The position numbers were made by a program, and so were the translations under genes. The notes below the pieces were generated by a model. The model made no database searches, was not told where the DNA came from, and was given only the letters and a program-made list of their open reading frames with translations. This document shows positions 1-5,085 of a DNA stretch of 5,598 nt, piece after piece. How positions within the stretch are numbered: the first letter of the stretch is position 1; each line of letters starts with the position of its first letter. Source of the DNA: Sedimenticola sp. Its GTDB lineage: Bacteria > Pseudomonadota > Gammaproteobacteria > Chromatiales > Chromatiaceae. Location of the stretch: positions 808-6,405 of the forward strand of contig JALULB010000385.1 in assembly GCA_027041035.1 (NCBI GenBank). The letters run 5' to 3'.

Positions 1-85
1 TAACGTTCAGACTGCGAGAATACTGCCGATACCGCTGGCGAATGGCACTTCCAGCCACCCCTTCGGGAGTAGAATCATCAACCTC

Positions 86-1141
86 ATGAACGGCATGTTC
101 GAACGTACCGACGAAAGCCAGGCCAAATCCAGGGTTCTGGTGGTATTCGGCGGTACCTTGCTGGTGCTCGGAATCTTCTTCTCTTCCGATGATCTCCAGC
201 TCCGGCAGCGACTATTGATCCCGGCAATCACAGGTGTGTTCGGGCTGCTGTTCTCCCTGCTGTGGTGGTATTGGATGAAACAACAGGCGAACGGCTTGGT
301 ATCCCGCCCCGCCTATCGCTATGCCGCACTGTTCGTCGACGCGGCCATGCTGACCGCCTGCTTCATCGTGGCGGGCACCGACGGCATGGGCATTTATGCG
401 CTCTACCTCTGGTTGATCGTCGCCAACGGTTTCCGTTTCGGCAGCGATGCGCTGCACATGGCGCTTTACTTCTCGCTGCTCGGCATCGCCAGCGTCGCCG
501 TGCTGTCGCCACATTGGGATCTGAATGCCATCAGCACCGCCGGTCTGCTGATCGGCCTGTTCATCGTATCCAAGACCTATGACATGGTGTTGTTCCAGCT
601 CAACGACATCAACGACCGGCTGCATTGGCAGTCCACCCATGATCCCTTGACCCGCGTGGCCAACCGCCTGCTCCTCGACCGCGCGCTGGACGACGCCTGC
701 CTCGCCTCGCGGCGATTCGCGCTGTTCGTGATCGACATCGATGATTTCAAGACCATCAACGACCAGATGGGGCATTTCGCCGGGGACGAGTTACTGCGCA
801 ATCTCAGCAACCGACTGATGGTGAATATCAAGGAAGATGACATCGTCGCCCGCATCGGCGGGGATGAGTTCATTATCATGGCTTACGACATCGAAACCGA
901 GCTTGAGGCGAGACACCTGGCGCAACGTCTGACCGAACACGTCAGCAAACCCTATGCCCTCGATTCGGTTCCTCACGAGGTCTATGTCACCGTCAGCACC
1001 GGCATCGTGCTCACCGATGGCACGAAAAAAAATCCCGACCGCCTCTTGCAGCAGGCCGACAATGCGATGTACAGTGCAAAGAAACGTGGCAAAAATGCTT
1101 TCGAATACAGCTCTGGAGCCGGTTTGGCCAGACACTGGTAA
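86..1141 (+). CDS. Membrane-anchored diguanylate cyclase (GGDEF protein) with six-helix N-terminal sensor region
   Basis: Predicted to make cyclic di-GMP from two GTP at the inner membrane. The 351-residue product starts with a short soluble stretch, then about six hydrophobic segments (roughly residues 18-33, 44-62, 78-96, 103-117, 124-142 and 149-170), then a GGDEF domain from about residue 178 to 345. Visible GGDEF landmarks are HDPLTRVANR (185-194), VIDIDDFKTIND (215-226), ARIGGDEF with the signature GGDEF at 258-262, and ADNAMYSAKKRGKN (324-337). The signature is intact, so catalysis is expected. The inhibitory I-site position five residues before the signature reads KEDD (249-252) rather than RxxD, so product inhibition may be weak or absent. 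The membrane stretch YLWLIVANGFRFG (107-119) resembles, from memory, the membrane domain of RpfC-type sensor kinases. The ATG at 86 is the first usable start; ATG 95 is possible, and neither has a well-placed ribosome site (GGGAG at 65-69 is too distant). ORF 1160-1585 follows in the same direction. Confidence 0.93.
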   Translation: MNGMFERTDESQAKSRVLVVFGGTLLVLGIFFSSDDLQLRQRLLIPAITGVFGLLFSLLWWYWMKQQANGLVSRPAYRYAALFVDAAMLTACFIVAGTDGMGIYALYLWLIVANGFRFGSDALHMALYFSLLGIASVAVLSPHWDLNAISTAGLLIGLFIVSKTYDMVLFQLNDINDRLHWQSTHDPLTRVANRLLLDRALDDACLASRRFALFVIDIDDFKTINDQMGHFAGDELLRNLSNRLMVNIKEDDIVARIGGDEFIIMAYDIETELEARHLAQRLTEHVSKPYALDSVPHEVYVTVSTGIVLTDGTKKNPDRLLQQADNAMYSAKKRGKNAFEYSSGAGLARHW

Positions 1142-1159
1142 TGGACCGGGCGAGACGAG

Positions 1160-1585
1160 ATGAAATGGATCCTGATCATATCCCAGTCAGCGGTGATAAA
1201 AAGGATCATCGTCAAAGCGCTCGATGCCCTGTCACCCCACGCCGTGTTGTCCACGGCCGACGATCGTGAAGAGGCAATCGATCAGCTTGCCACCGGCCGT
1301 GACTGCGACCTGATCATCTGCTGCGACCCTTCTCCGTCGGATCGGGCCACGCTACATTTCATGCATCTCTACGAATTCATGTGCGCCGGCGCCGCGACCC
1401 GGCCGCATTTCATAGACGTGGTGTTCGACGCGGAGACACACGCGCCACGCCACGATGAAACCCAACTCGTCTGGCCACTCGGTGATGATGCCGTGAGCCG
1501 GGTCGCGCAAGCGGTCGGCATCCGTCTCGACTCCCCATCGGTCGACGGGGAGTTCGGCAGCGAAACGCTGCCCTCTCTTCGTTGA
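1160..1585 (+). CDS. Small receiver-like (degenerate REC) protein, hypothetical
   Basis: A 141-residue protein with no confident family match. Its pattern of alternating strands and helices fits a response-regulator receiver fold: strand WILIIS (3-8), helix AVIKRIIVKAL (11-21), strand AVLSTA (28-33), helix EEAIDQLATG (37-46), strand CDLIICCD (49-56), a later strand FIDVVFD (84-90), strand TQLVWPL (101-107) and helix DAVSRVAQAVG (110-120). Asp56 sits where the phospho-acceptor would be. The acidic pair normally found after strand 1 is replaced by SQS, and the conserved Lys before the last helix appears as Trp105. It may therefore be a pseudo-receiver that does not accept phosphate. It begins 18 bp after the diguanylate cyclase stop on the same strand, with a weak GAGACGAG ribosome site, so co-transcription and a partner or regulatory role are likely. 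The fold assignment is inferred from the residue pattern. The last 20 residues look disordered. Confidence 0.75.
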   Translation: MKWILIISQSAVIKRIIVKALDALSPHAVLSTADDREEAIDQLATGRDCDLIICCDPSPSDRATLHFMHLYEFMCAGAATRPHFIDVVFDAETHAPRHDETQLVWPLGDDAVSRVAQAVGIRLDSPSVDGEFGSETLPSLR

Positions 1586-1604
1586 GGCCGACCGCTCTAC
1601 CCCG

Positions 1605-3155
1605 TCACACCGCCACCGCATCCTCTTCCACGCACAGCGAGCGTCCGCTCATGCCTTCGGGCACGCTCAGCCCCATCAGCCGGAGGACCGTCGGCGCGAC
1701 ATCGCTGAGGCCCCCATTCGGCAGCATGCTGTCCATCTCGCTGTCGAGTATCAGGCAAGGTACGGGGTTCAGGGTGTGCTGGGTATGCGGCTCGCCGGTC
1801 TCCGGGTCGACCAGTTGGTCGCAATTGCCGTGATCGGCGGTCACCACGGCGGACCATGCGTGCTGCTCGCAGGCGTCGAGCACGCGACCGACCTCGCGGT
1901 CCAGGGTTTCCACCGCCTCGATGACCGCTTCGCGCACGGCGGTGTGTCCCACCATGTCGCCATTCGCGAAATTCACCACGATCAGCGCATATTCTCCGCC
2001 CGCCATCGCCTCGATGACCGCGTCGGCGACCTGACTGGCGCTCATCCGCGGCGCCAGATCGTAGGTCGCGACCTTCGGCGAGTCGATGATGCGTCTGTCC
2101 TCGCCGGGCCAGGGCTCGCCGCGCCCGCCGTTCAGGAAGAAGGTGACATGGGCGTACTTCTCGGTTTCGGCGCAATGGAACTGGCGCAGCCCCTGTTCGC
2201 TGACGACCTGGGCAAGCGTTGTCGCGGGTTGATCCTGAACGAATGCGGACGGCAGGCCGAACCATTGATCGTACTCGGTCAGCGTCGTCAGCCGGAGCGG
2301 CTGGAAGTCACCCCGATCGAAGGCATCGAAAGCCGGCTGGAACAGCGCCGCGGCCAATTGACGCGGCCGGTCACGGCGGAAATTGAAGAAAATCAGGTTA
2401 TCGCCCGCTTGCACGGGCTCATACGCGTCTAGCACGGTCGGCGGAATGAACTCATCATCCTGGCCGCGCGCATAAGCCTGTTCGATCGCCTCGATGGCAT
2501 CGCCGGCACGTTCACCGTCACCCTGCACGATGGCCCGCCAGGCCGCCTCGGTACGCTCCCAGCGACTGTCTCTGTCCATCGCGTGATAGCGACCGATGAC
2601 GGTCGCGATCCGCCCCGGCCCTTCGCCCAGCATCTCGATGACTGGCGCCAACTGCGCCGCTGCGGAACGCGGCGCGACATCGCGACCATCGGTTATCGCA
2701 TGGATCACCGGCTCGACATCGTGGTCGCGGCACAGCTGAATCAGCGCCCGCAGGTGACGGGTATGGCTGTGCACGCCACCCTCGGATACCAGGCCGAGCA
2801 GATGCAAGGGGCGACCCTGGTCGGCGGCATGCCTTACGGCATCCAGCAGGCTGGGGTTGCGGAAGAACTCGCCGCTGTCGATCGCCTCGTCCACCAGCAC
2901 CAAATCCTGATGCACGATGCTGCCGCTGCCAAGGGTCAGGTGCCCGACCTCGGAGTTGCCCATCTGCCCATCCGGCAGACCGACCGCATGCCCGGATGCC
3001 TGCAAGACAGTGTGCGGGCAGCGCTCGAACCAGGCATCCAGGTTCGGGGTATTCGCAAGTGCGACAGCGTTGTTCAAGCGATTGGGATTGCTGCCAACCC
3101 CGTCCATGATGAGCAGGACGACGGGTTTACGCGGGGCGCGTTCGGATGGGGGCAT
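1605..3155 (-). CDS. gpmI: 2,3-bisphosphoglycerate-independent phosphoglycerate mutase
   Basis: Interconverts 3- and 2-phosphoglycerate in glycolysis and gluconeogenesis in the cytoplasm, using a phosphoserine intermediate and two Mn2+ ions. The product is 516 residues, essentially the same as the E. coli enzyme (about 514). Family landmarks are all present: the first metal Asp in LLIMDG (Asp18), the nucleophile Ser68 in GQMGNSEVGH, SEGGVHSH (124-131), ITDGRDVAPRSA (154-165), GRYHAMDRDSRWER (188-201), the FNFRRDR substrate-binding stretch (257-263), EKYAHVTFFLNGG (332-344), NFANGDMVGHT (395-405) and TADHGN (439-444). The ATG at 3155 places the conserved PVVLLIMDG block ten residues in, as expected, and an AGGAG ribosome site lies 11 nt upstream. 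It is a lone gene here: it converges with the signalling pair on its left (19 bp between stops) and is separated from dsbC by a terminator and a repeat element. No broken residues were seen. Confidence 0.98.
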   Translation of the reverse strand: MPPSERAPRKPVVLLIMDGVGSNPNRLNNAVALANTPNLDAWFERCPHTVLQASGHAVGLPDGQMGNSEVGHLTLGSGSIVHQDLVLVDEAIDSGEFFRNPSLLDAVRHAADQGRPLHLLGLVSEGGVHSHTRHLRALIQLCRDHDVEPVIHAITDGRDVAPRSAAAQLAPVIEMLGEGPGRIATVIGRYHAMDRDSRWERTEAAWRAIVQGDGERAGDAIEAIEQAYARGQDDEFIPPTVLDAYEPVQAGDNLIFFNFRRDRPRQLAAALFQPAFDAFDRGDFQPLRLTTLTEYDQWFGLPSAFVQDQPATTLAQVVSEQGLRQFHCAETEKYAHVTFFLNGGRGEPWPGEDRRIIDSPKVATYDLAPRMSASQVADAVIEAMAGGEYALIVVNFANGDMVGHTAVREAVIEAVETLDREVGRVLDACEQHAWSAVVTADHGNCDQLVDPETGEPHTQHTLNPVPCLILDSEMDSMLPNGGLSDVAPTVLRLMGLSVPEGMSGRSLCVEEDAVAV

Positions 3156-3166
3156 TTCGACGTATT

Positions 3167-3171
3167 CTCCT
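3167..3171 (-). promoter_or_regulatory. Ribosome binding site of gpmI
   Basis: On the - strand this reads AGGAG, 11 nt before the ATG at 3155. The spacing is slightly long but there is no better start, and the downstream residues match the family from near the N terminus. Confidence 0.6.
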
Positions 3172-3210
3172 AAATGTAAAGATAATGATGAGTAGTGACT
3201 TTCTAGCGGC

Positions 3211-3231
3211 GATCAAGAACGATTCTTGATC
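3211..3231. repeat. Perfect 9-bp inverted repeat (hairpin) in the gpmI upstream region
   Basis: GATCAAGAA (3211-3219) and TTCTTGATC (3223-3231) are exact reverse complements separated by 3 bp. It lies 56 bp upstream of the gpmI start. It could be an operator, a leader hairpin of the gpmI transcript, or the remains of a terminator. No T-run follows the stem on either strand, which argues against a functional intrinsic terminator. Confidence 0.7.
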
Positions 3232-3236
3232 GGGAG

Positions 3237-3409
3237 GTAACTACTCGCTCCCGGCGGGAGTCGTCGCCGCTATTGGCTGTTTCTGGAGGAAACGTCGGCG
3301 GCAGGGATGCCGTCGTCGAGCCTACAGGGATGTATTGACGGCGTTTTCCGGAAGAAACAGCCAATAGCGGCGACTGCGCAGCGTTGGGACACCATGGGCG
3401 AGTAGCTAC
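3237..3409. mobile_element. 173-bp palindromic intergenic repeat / MITE-like element with GTARCTACTCGC ends
   Basis: A non-coding element between gpmI and the dsbC terminator. The left end reads GTAACTACTCGC (3237-3248) and the right end, read on the other strand, GTAGCTACTCGC (3398-3409), an 11/12 match. Inside are 22-bp exact inverted arms at 3263-3284 and 3353-3374. Further inward, GGAAACG-like and CGTTTTCC-like segments continue the stem imperfectly. The core holds two small hairpins whose loops are both GGGA (3296-3315 and 3323-3334). The termini resemble those of the better supported element at 4744-4942. The target duplication is degraded at best: GATCGGGA at 3228-3235 against GCTCGGGA at 3410-3417, 7/8 with a 1-bp offset on the left. 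The inverted repeat is seen directly; mobility is inferred. Confidence 0.6.
3263..3374. repeat. 22-bp exact inverted repeat pair (arms 3263-3284 and 3353-3374)
   Basis: The left arm starts GTCGCCGCTATTGG and the right arm ends CCAATAGCGGCGAC; all 22 positions pair, with 68 bp between the arms. Transcribed or extruded, this forms a long stem capped by two small GGGA-loop hairpins. It is the backbone of the 3237-3409 element. Confidence 0.95.
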
Positions 3410-3420
3410 GCTCGGGAAAC

Positions 3421-3452
3421 AAAAAAAGCGGCGCCCCGGAGAGGCGCCGCTT
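3421..3452 (-). terminator. Intrinsic (rho-independent) terminator of the yajQ-dsbC operon
   Basis: Read on the - strand, an AAGCGGCGCC / GGCGCCGCTT stem of 10 bp with a 7-nt loop is followed directly by a run of Ts (the A-run at 3421-3427 on +, partly shared with the stem). It lies about 20 bp after the dsbC stop codon. It is a textbook intrinsic terminator in the - direction. There is no T-run on the + side, so it is one-directional. Confidence 0.93.
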
Positions 3453-3470
3453 CGCCTGTCCCGGGTCGAT

Positions 3471-4223
3471 CTATTTGGGGAGTTTCTGCTCCAGATAGCG
3501 GCTCAGTTTCTTTGGCGGGATGTAGCCTGGAATCGCCTCGCCATTCTCCAGCACCATGTACGGGGTACCGTTGACGCCGACCAGTTGACCCAGCTTGTAG
3601 TGATCGGCTACCGGGTTCTGGCAATGCTTTTCGGGCAGATTCTTGCCATTCTTCAGTTCGGTCAGCGCCTTCTTCCGGTCGTCCGAGCACCACGCGGTCA
3701 CAGCCTTGTCATAAGGCTTGCTGCCAAGACCGGCGCGTGGGTAGAACAGGTAACGGATACGGATGCCCTTATCGAGGTATTCCGGCATCTGGCGATGCAA
3801 CTTGCGGCAGTATCCGCAATCGACATCGGTGAATACGTTGACGGTGTATTTCGGATGCTTTGGGTCGTAGACGATCATGTTTTTCTCGCCAACGGCATTG
3901 ATCGCGGCAAGACGCGCCTCGCGTTCCGCCGGTTCGGTGAGATCCTCGCCGGTGCGTAGATCCAGCAACGAACCCTGCATCAGATAGCGCCCGTCAGCCG
4001 AAGCGTAGAAGATGCGCGGCCCGACCGCCACCTGGTAGACGCCGGCCATCGGGCTGTTGGTGATGCTGTCGACGCTCAGGTCCGGAGCGATGGATTTTAT
4101 CCCCTCGCGGATACGCTGCTCGACCGCCGGATCGGCGGCCAATACCCGGGCTGTCAGCAGGGTCAGGGTCAGAGCGGTCGCGAGGCCGGACCAACGTGAG
4201 GGACGGAAGGTGAAAAAATGCAT
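3471..4223 (-). CDS. dsbC: Periplasmic thiol:disulfide interchange protein (disulfide isomerase) DsbC
   Basis: Rearranges wrong disulfide bonds in secreted proteins in the periplasm as a homodimer, kept reduced by the membrane protein DsbD. The 250-residue precursor (E. coli about 236) has a signal peptide with a basic start, a hydrophobic stretch WSGLATALTLTLLTA (11-25) and likely cleavage after VLA or VLAA (residues 27-30). The N-terminal dimerisation domain spans about 31-95, and the thioredoxin-fold domain follows. The active site is CGYC (136-139) in FTDVDCGYCRKLH, with the cis-proline loop NGTPYMV (218-224). A second pair, Cys179 and Cys201, matches the structural disulfide of the family. 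A longer reading frame to 4421 lies inside yajQ and lacks a signal peptide there, so the ATG at 4223 is chosen. That start is only 7 bp after the yajQ stop and has no clear ribosome site of its own, so translational coupling is likely. Confidence 0.96.
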   Translation of the reverse strand: MHFFTFRPSRWSGLATALTLTLLTARVLAADPAVEQRIREGIKSIAPDLSVDSITNSPMAGVYQVAVGPRIFYASADGRYLMQGSLLDLRTGEDLTEPAEREARLAAINAVGEKNMIVYDPKHPKYTVNVFTDVDCGYCRKLHRQMPEYLDKGIRIRYLFYPRAGLGSKPYDKAVTAWCSDDRKKALTELKNGKNLPEKHCQNPVADHYKLGQLVGVNGTPYMVLENGEAIPGYIPPKKLSRYLEQKLPK

Positions 4224-4230
4224 AAGGGAT

Positions 4231-4713
4231 TCAATCTCTGAAGTTGATGTACTGTAATGGCAGACCATAGTCCTTGTCGCGCAGCAACGTGATGACGGTC
4301 TGAAGGTCGTCGCGTTTCTTGCCGGTGACACGCACTTGCTCGCCCTGGATTTGCGCCTGCACCTTGAGTTTGGCGGTCTTGATGTCCTTGACGATCTTCC
4401 GGCAGGTGTCGGTGTCGACACCCTGTCTGATGGTGACCTGCTGACGCGCGCGATTATTGCTCGTGCGCGGCTCCTGGATATCCAGCACGCCGATATCGAC
4501 GTTCCGTTTGACCAGCTTTTTCTCGAATATATCCATCATCTGCCGCAACTGGAACTCGTTTTCGGCTTCCAGTGTCACCTGGTCGTCTTTCTGCTCGAAA
4601 TTCGCGTCGCTGCCCTTGAAGTCGAAGCGCGTACCGACCTCCCGGTTGGCCTGGTCCACCGCATTGCGAACCTCCTGCAGATCGACCTCAGAAACCACAT
4701 CGAATGAAGGCAT
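4231..4713 (-). CDS. yajQ: YajQ family nucleotide-binding protein
   Basis: A 160-residue cytosolic protein of the YajQ (UPF0234) family, very close in length to the E. coli protein (about 163). Signatures are the start MPSFDVVSEVDLQEVRNAVD, RFDFKGSDANFE (28-39), the centre KIVKDIKTAKLKVQAQIQG and VRVTGKKRDDLQ, and the C terminus YINFRD, all strongly conserved. Members bind nucleotides; in Xanthomonas and Pseudomonas some have been reported to bind cyclic di-GMP and act with a LysR-type regulator. Whether this one does is unknown. A longer frame to 4767 is open but enters the mobile element, and a strong GGAGG site sits 6 nt before the ATG at 4713, so this start is firm. It is the first gene of a two-gene unit with dsbC. 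A MITE-like insertion ends 30 bp upstream of the start codon and probably contributes to the leader. Confidence 0.97.
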   Translation of the reverse strand: MPSFDVVSEVDLQEVRNAVDQANREVGTRFDFKGSDANFEQKDDQVTLEAENEFQLRQMMDIFEKKLVKRNVDIGVLDIQEPRTSNNRARQQVTIRQGVDTDTCRKIVKDIKTAKLKVQAQIQGEQVRVTGKKRDDLQTVITLLRDKDYGLPLQYINFRD

Positions 4714-4719
4714 GACTTT

Positions 4720-4724
4720 CCTCC
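4720..4724 (-). promoter_or_regulatory. Ribosome binding site of yajQ
   Basis: Reads GGAGG on the - strand, 6 nt before the ATG at 4713. This fixes the yajQ start against the 18-codon longer alternative. Confidence 0.9.
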
Positions 4725-4735
4725 GGTTATCCTGG

Positions 4736-4743
4736 AACGCGCG
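4736..4743. repeat. Left target-site duplication AACGCGCG
   Basis: Eight bases, AACGCGCG, directly outside the left end of the 4744-4942 element. They are repeated exactly at 4943-4950, directly outside the right end. Confidence 0.9.
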
Positions 4744-4828
4744 GTAACTACTCAGCGAGTAACTCAAATAAAGGGTAACTGCTCAGATCACCGCTGAAAT
4801 GCGTCAGATCAAGGCAAAAAATGTGATC

Positions 4829-4844
4829 GTTACAGGGATGTAAC
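4829..4844 (+). repeat. Perfect 6-bp stem with GGGA loop (CsrA-site-like hairpin)
   Basis: GTTACAGGGATGTAAC: stem GTTACA / TGTAAC, loop GGGA. As + strand RNA it contains UACAGGGAUGU, which fits 11 of 12 positions of the known CsrA selection consensus RUACARGGAUGU with GGA in the loop. No transcript in this direction is demonstrated by the sequence. Confidence 0.6.
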
Positions 4845-4851
4845 TTATTAG

Positions 4852-4872
4852 GGCAATGCAGGAGCAATTGCC
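4852..4872 (+). repeat. Hairpin with GGA-containing loop
   Basis: GGCAAT (4852-4857) pairs exactly with ATTGCC (4867-4872). The 9-nt loop GCAGGAGCA can close by two further G-C pairs, leaving AGGA exposed. It lies 7 bp after the 4829-4844 hairpin. Confidence 0.55.
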
Positions 4873-4875
4873 GGG

Positions 4876-4887
4876 TTACACGTGTAA
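4876..4887. repeat. 12-bp perfect palindrome TTACACGTGTAA
   Basis: A self-complementary site inside the mobile element. It could be a fortuitous regulator site or simply part of the element's symmetry. No regulator is assigned. Confidence 0.5.
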
Positions 4888-4942
4888 ATGACCATTTTTG
4901 AACGCAGAGCTGGCGCATTTCAGCGGTTAGCTGAGTAGTTAC

Positions 4943-4950
4943 AACGCGCG
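4943..4950. repeat. Right target-site duplication AACGCGCG
   Basis: An exact copy of 4736-4743, immediately outside the right end of the insertion. Removing one copy together with the element restores a continuous leader upstream of yajQ. Confidence 0.9.
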
Positions 4951-4951
4951 C

Positions 4952-4957
4952 ATGATA
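4952..4957 (-). promoter_or_regulatory. Possible -10 element of the original yajQ promoter
   Basis: The - strand reads TATCAT, 5/6 to TATAAT. No convincing -35 is present at 16-18 bp, so this is a weak call. If real, transcription would begin near 4945, in the duplicated target, and the whole mobile element would lie in the yajQ leader. In the rest of 4951-5048 I see only a short CCGTCC/GGACGG inverted repeat (5030-5035 and 5051-5056). Confidence 0.25.
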
Positions 4958-5048
4958 CCGGCTGGCGGCAATGAGATATAGCCCCGCGACTGGCTTTCCG
5001 ATGGCTATGGCCTGTCACCCGCTTGCGGACCGTCCGAGAATCCCGCGC

Positions 5049-5078
5049 TTGGACGGCGGAGGTTATAGCTGCCATACT
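5049..5078 (+). promoter_or_regulatory. Possible sigma-70-type promoter for the small secreted protein gene
   Basis: TTGGAC (5049-5054), an 18-bp spacer and CATACT (5073-5078), each a partial match to the consensus hexamers. Transcription would start close to the ATG at 5086, giving a leaderless or almost leaderless message. This is a tentative reading. Confidence 0.3.
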
Positions 5079-5085
5079 GAGGCAC

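Larger units (their letters stand above)
4744..4942. mobile_element. 199-bp MITE-like insertion with IS66-type ends and 8-bp target duplication
   Basis: A non-coding insertion between yajQ and the small secreted-protein gene. It begins GTAACTACTCAGC (4744-4756) and ends with the exact reverse complement (4930-4942). AACGCGCG is duplicated on both sides. IS66-family elements are known for ends starting GTAA and for 8-bp duplications, so this looks like a non-autonomous relative. A longer version of the terminal repeat pairs 4775-4807 with 4910-4942 (33 bp, 29 matching by eye), meaning the left end carries a second, inner terminus 31 bp inside the first. Additional inner symmetry includes CAAAAAATG (4815-4823) against CATTTTTG (4893-4900). 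Hairpins at 4829-4844 and 4852-4872 and a palindrome at 4876-4887 occupy the core. No transposase or sizeable reading frame is present. Exact duplication and near-intact ends suggest a fairly recent insertion. Confidence 0.87.
4775..4942. repeat. 33-bp imperfect terminal inverted repeats (4775-4807 and 4910-4942)
   Basis: Aligned by eye, the two arms match at 29 of 33 positions, including the uninterrupted block CCGCTGAAATGCG. The outer left end, GTAACTACTCAG (4744-4755), is a partial direct duplicate of the inner one, GTAACTGCTCAG (4775-4786). Confidence 0.85.

Noticed and set aside
86..1141. EAL domain or phosphodiesterase activity in the first gene
   Set aside because: The protein ends shortly after the GGDEF domain; no EAL or HD-GYP motif follows.
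1531..1552. CTCCCC / GGGGAG stem near the end of 1160-1585, as a terminator
   Set aside because: It is inside the coding region, has a 10-nt loop and no T-run on either side.
1776..2432. Long + strand open frame antisense to gpmI (and another at 2583-3173)
   Set aside because: These are mirror frames of a GC-rich conserved gene with no recognisable domain, and gpmI is certain on the other strand.
3237..3409. CRISPR-like or tandem repeat array in the first gap
   Set aside because: The repeated pieces are inverted arms of one palindrome, not regularly spaced direct repeats.
3384..3959. 191-codon + strand open frame antisense to dsbC
   Set aside because: It crosses the end of the repeat element, the terminator and dsbC. 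It shows no family features and is explained by the codon pattern of dsbC.
4224..4421. N-terminal extension of dsbC to an ATG at 4421
   Set aside because: It lies wholly over yajQ coding sequence, has an Arg/Ser-rich composition typical of an out-of-frame reading, and would bury the signal peptide 66 residues inside the protein.
4714..4767. 18-codon N-terminal extension of yajQ
   Set aside because: It reads into the mobile element, while the family-conserved MPSFD start at 4713 has a strong GGAGG site.
4744..4942. Small RNA gene with its own promoter and terminator inside the MITE
   Set aside because: I could not find a convincing promoter with correctly spaced hexamers or a T-run terminator on either strand, so only the hairpins are reported.
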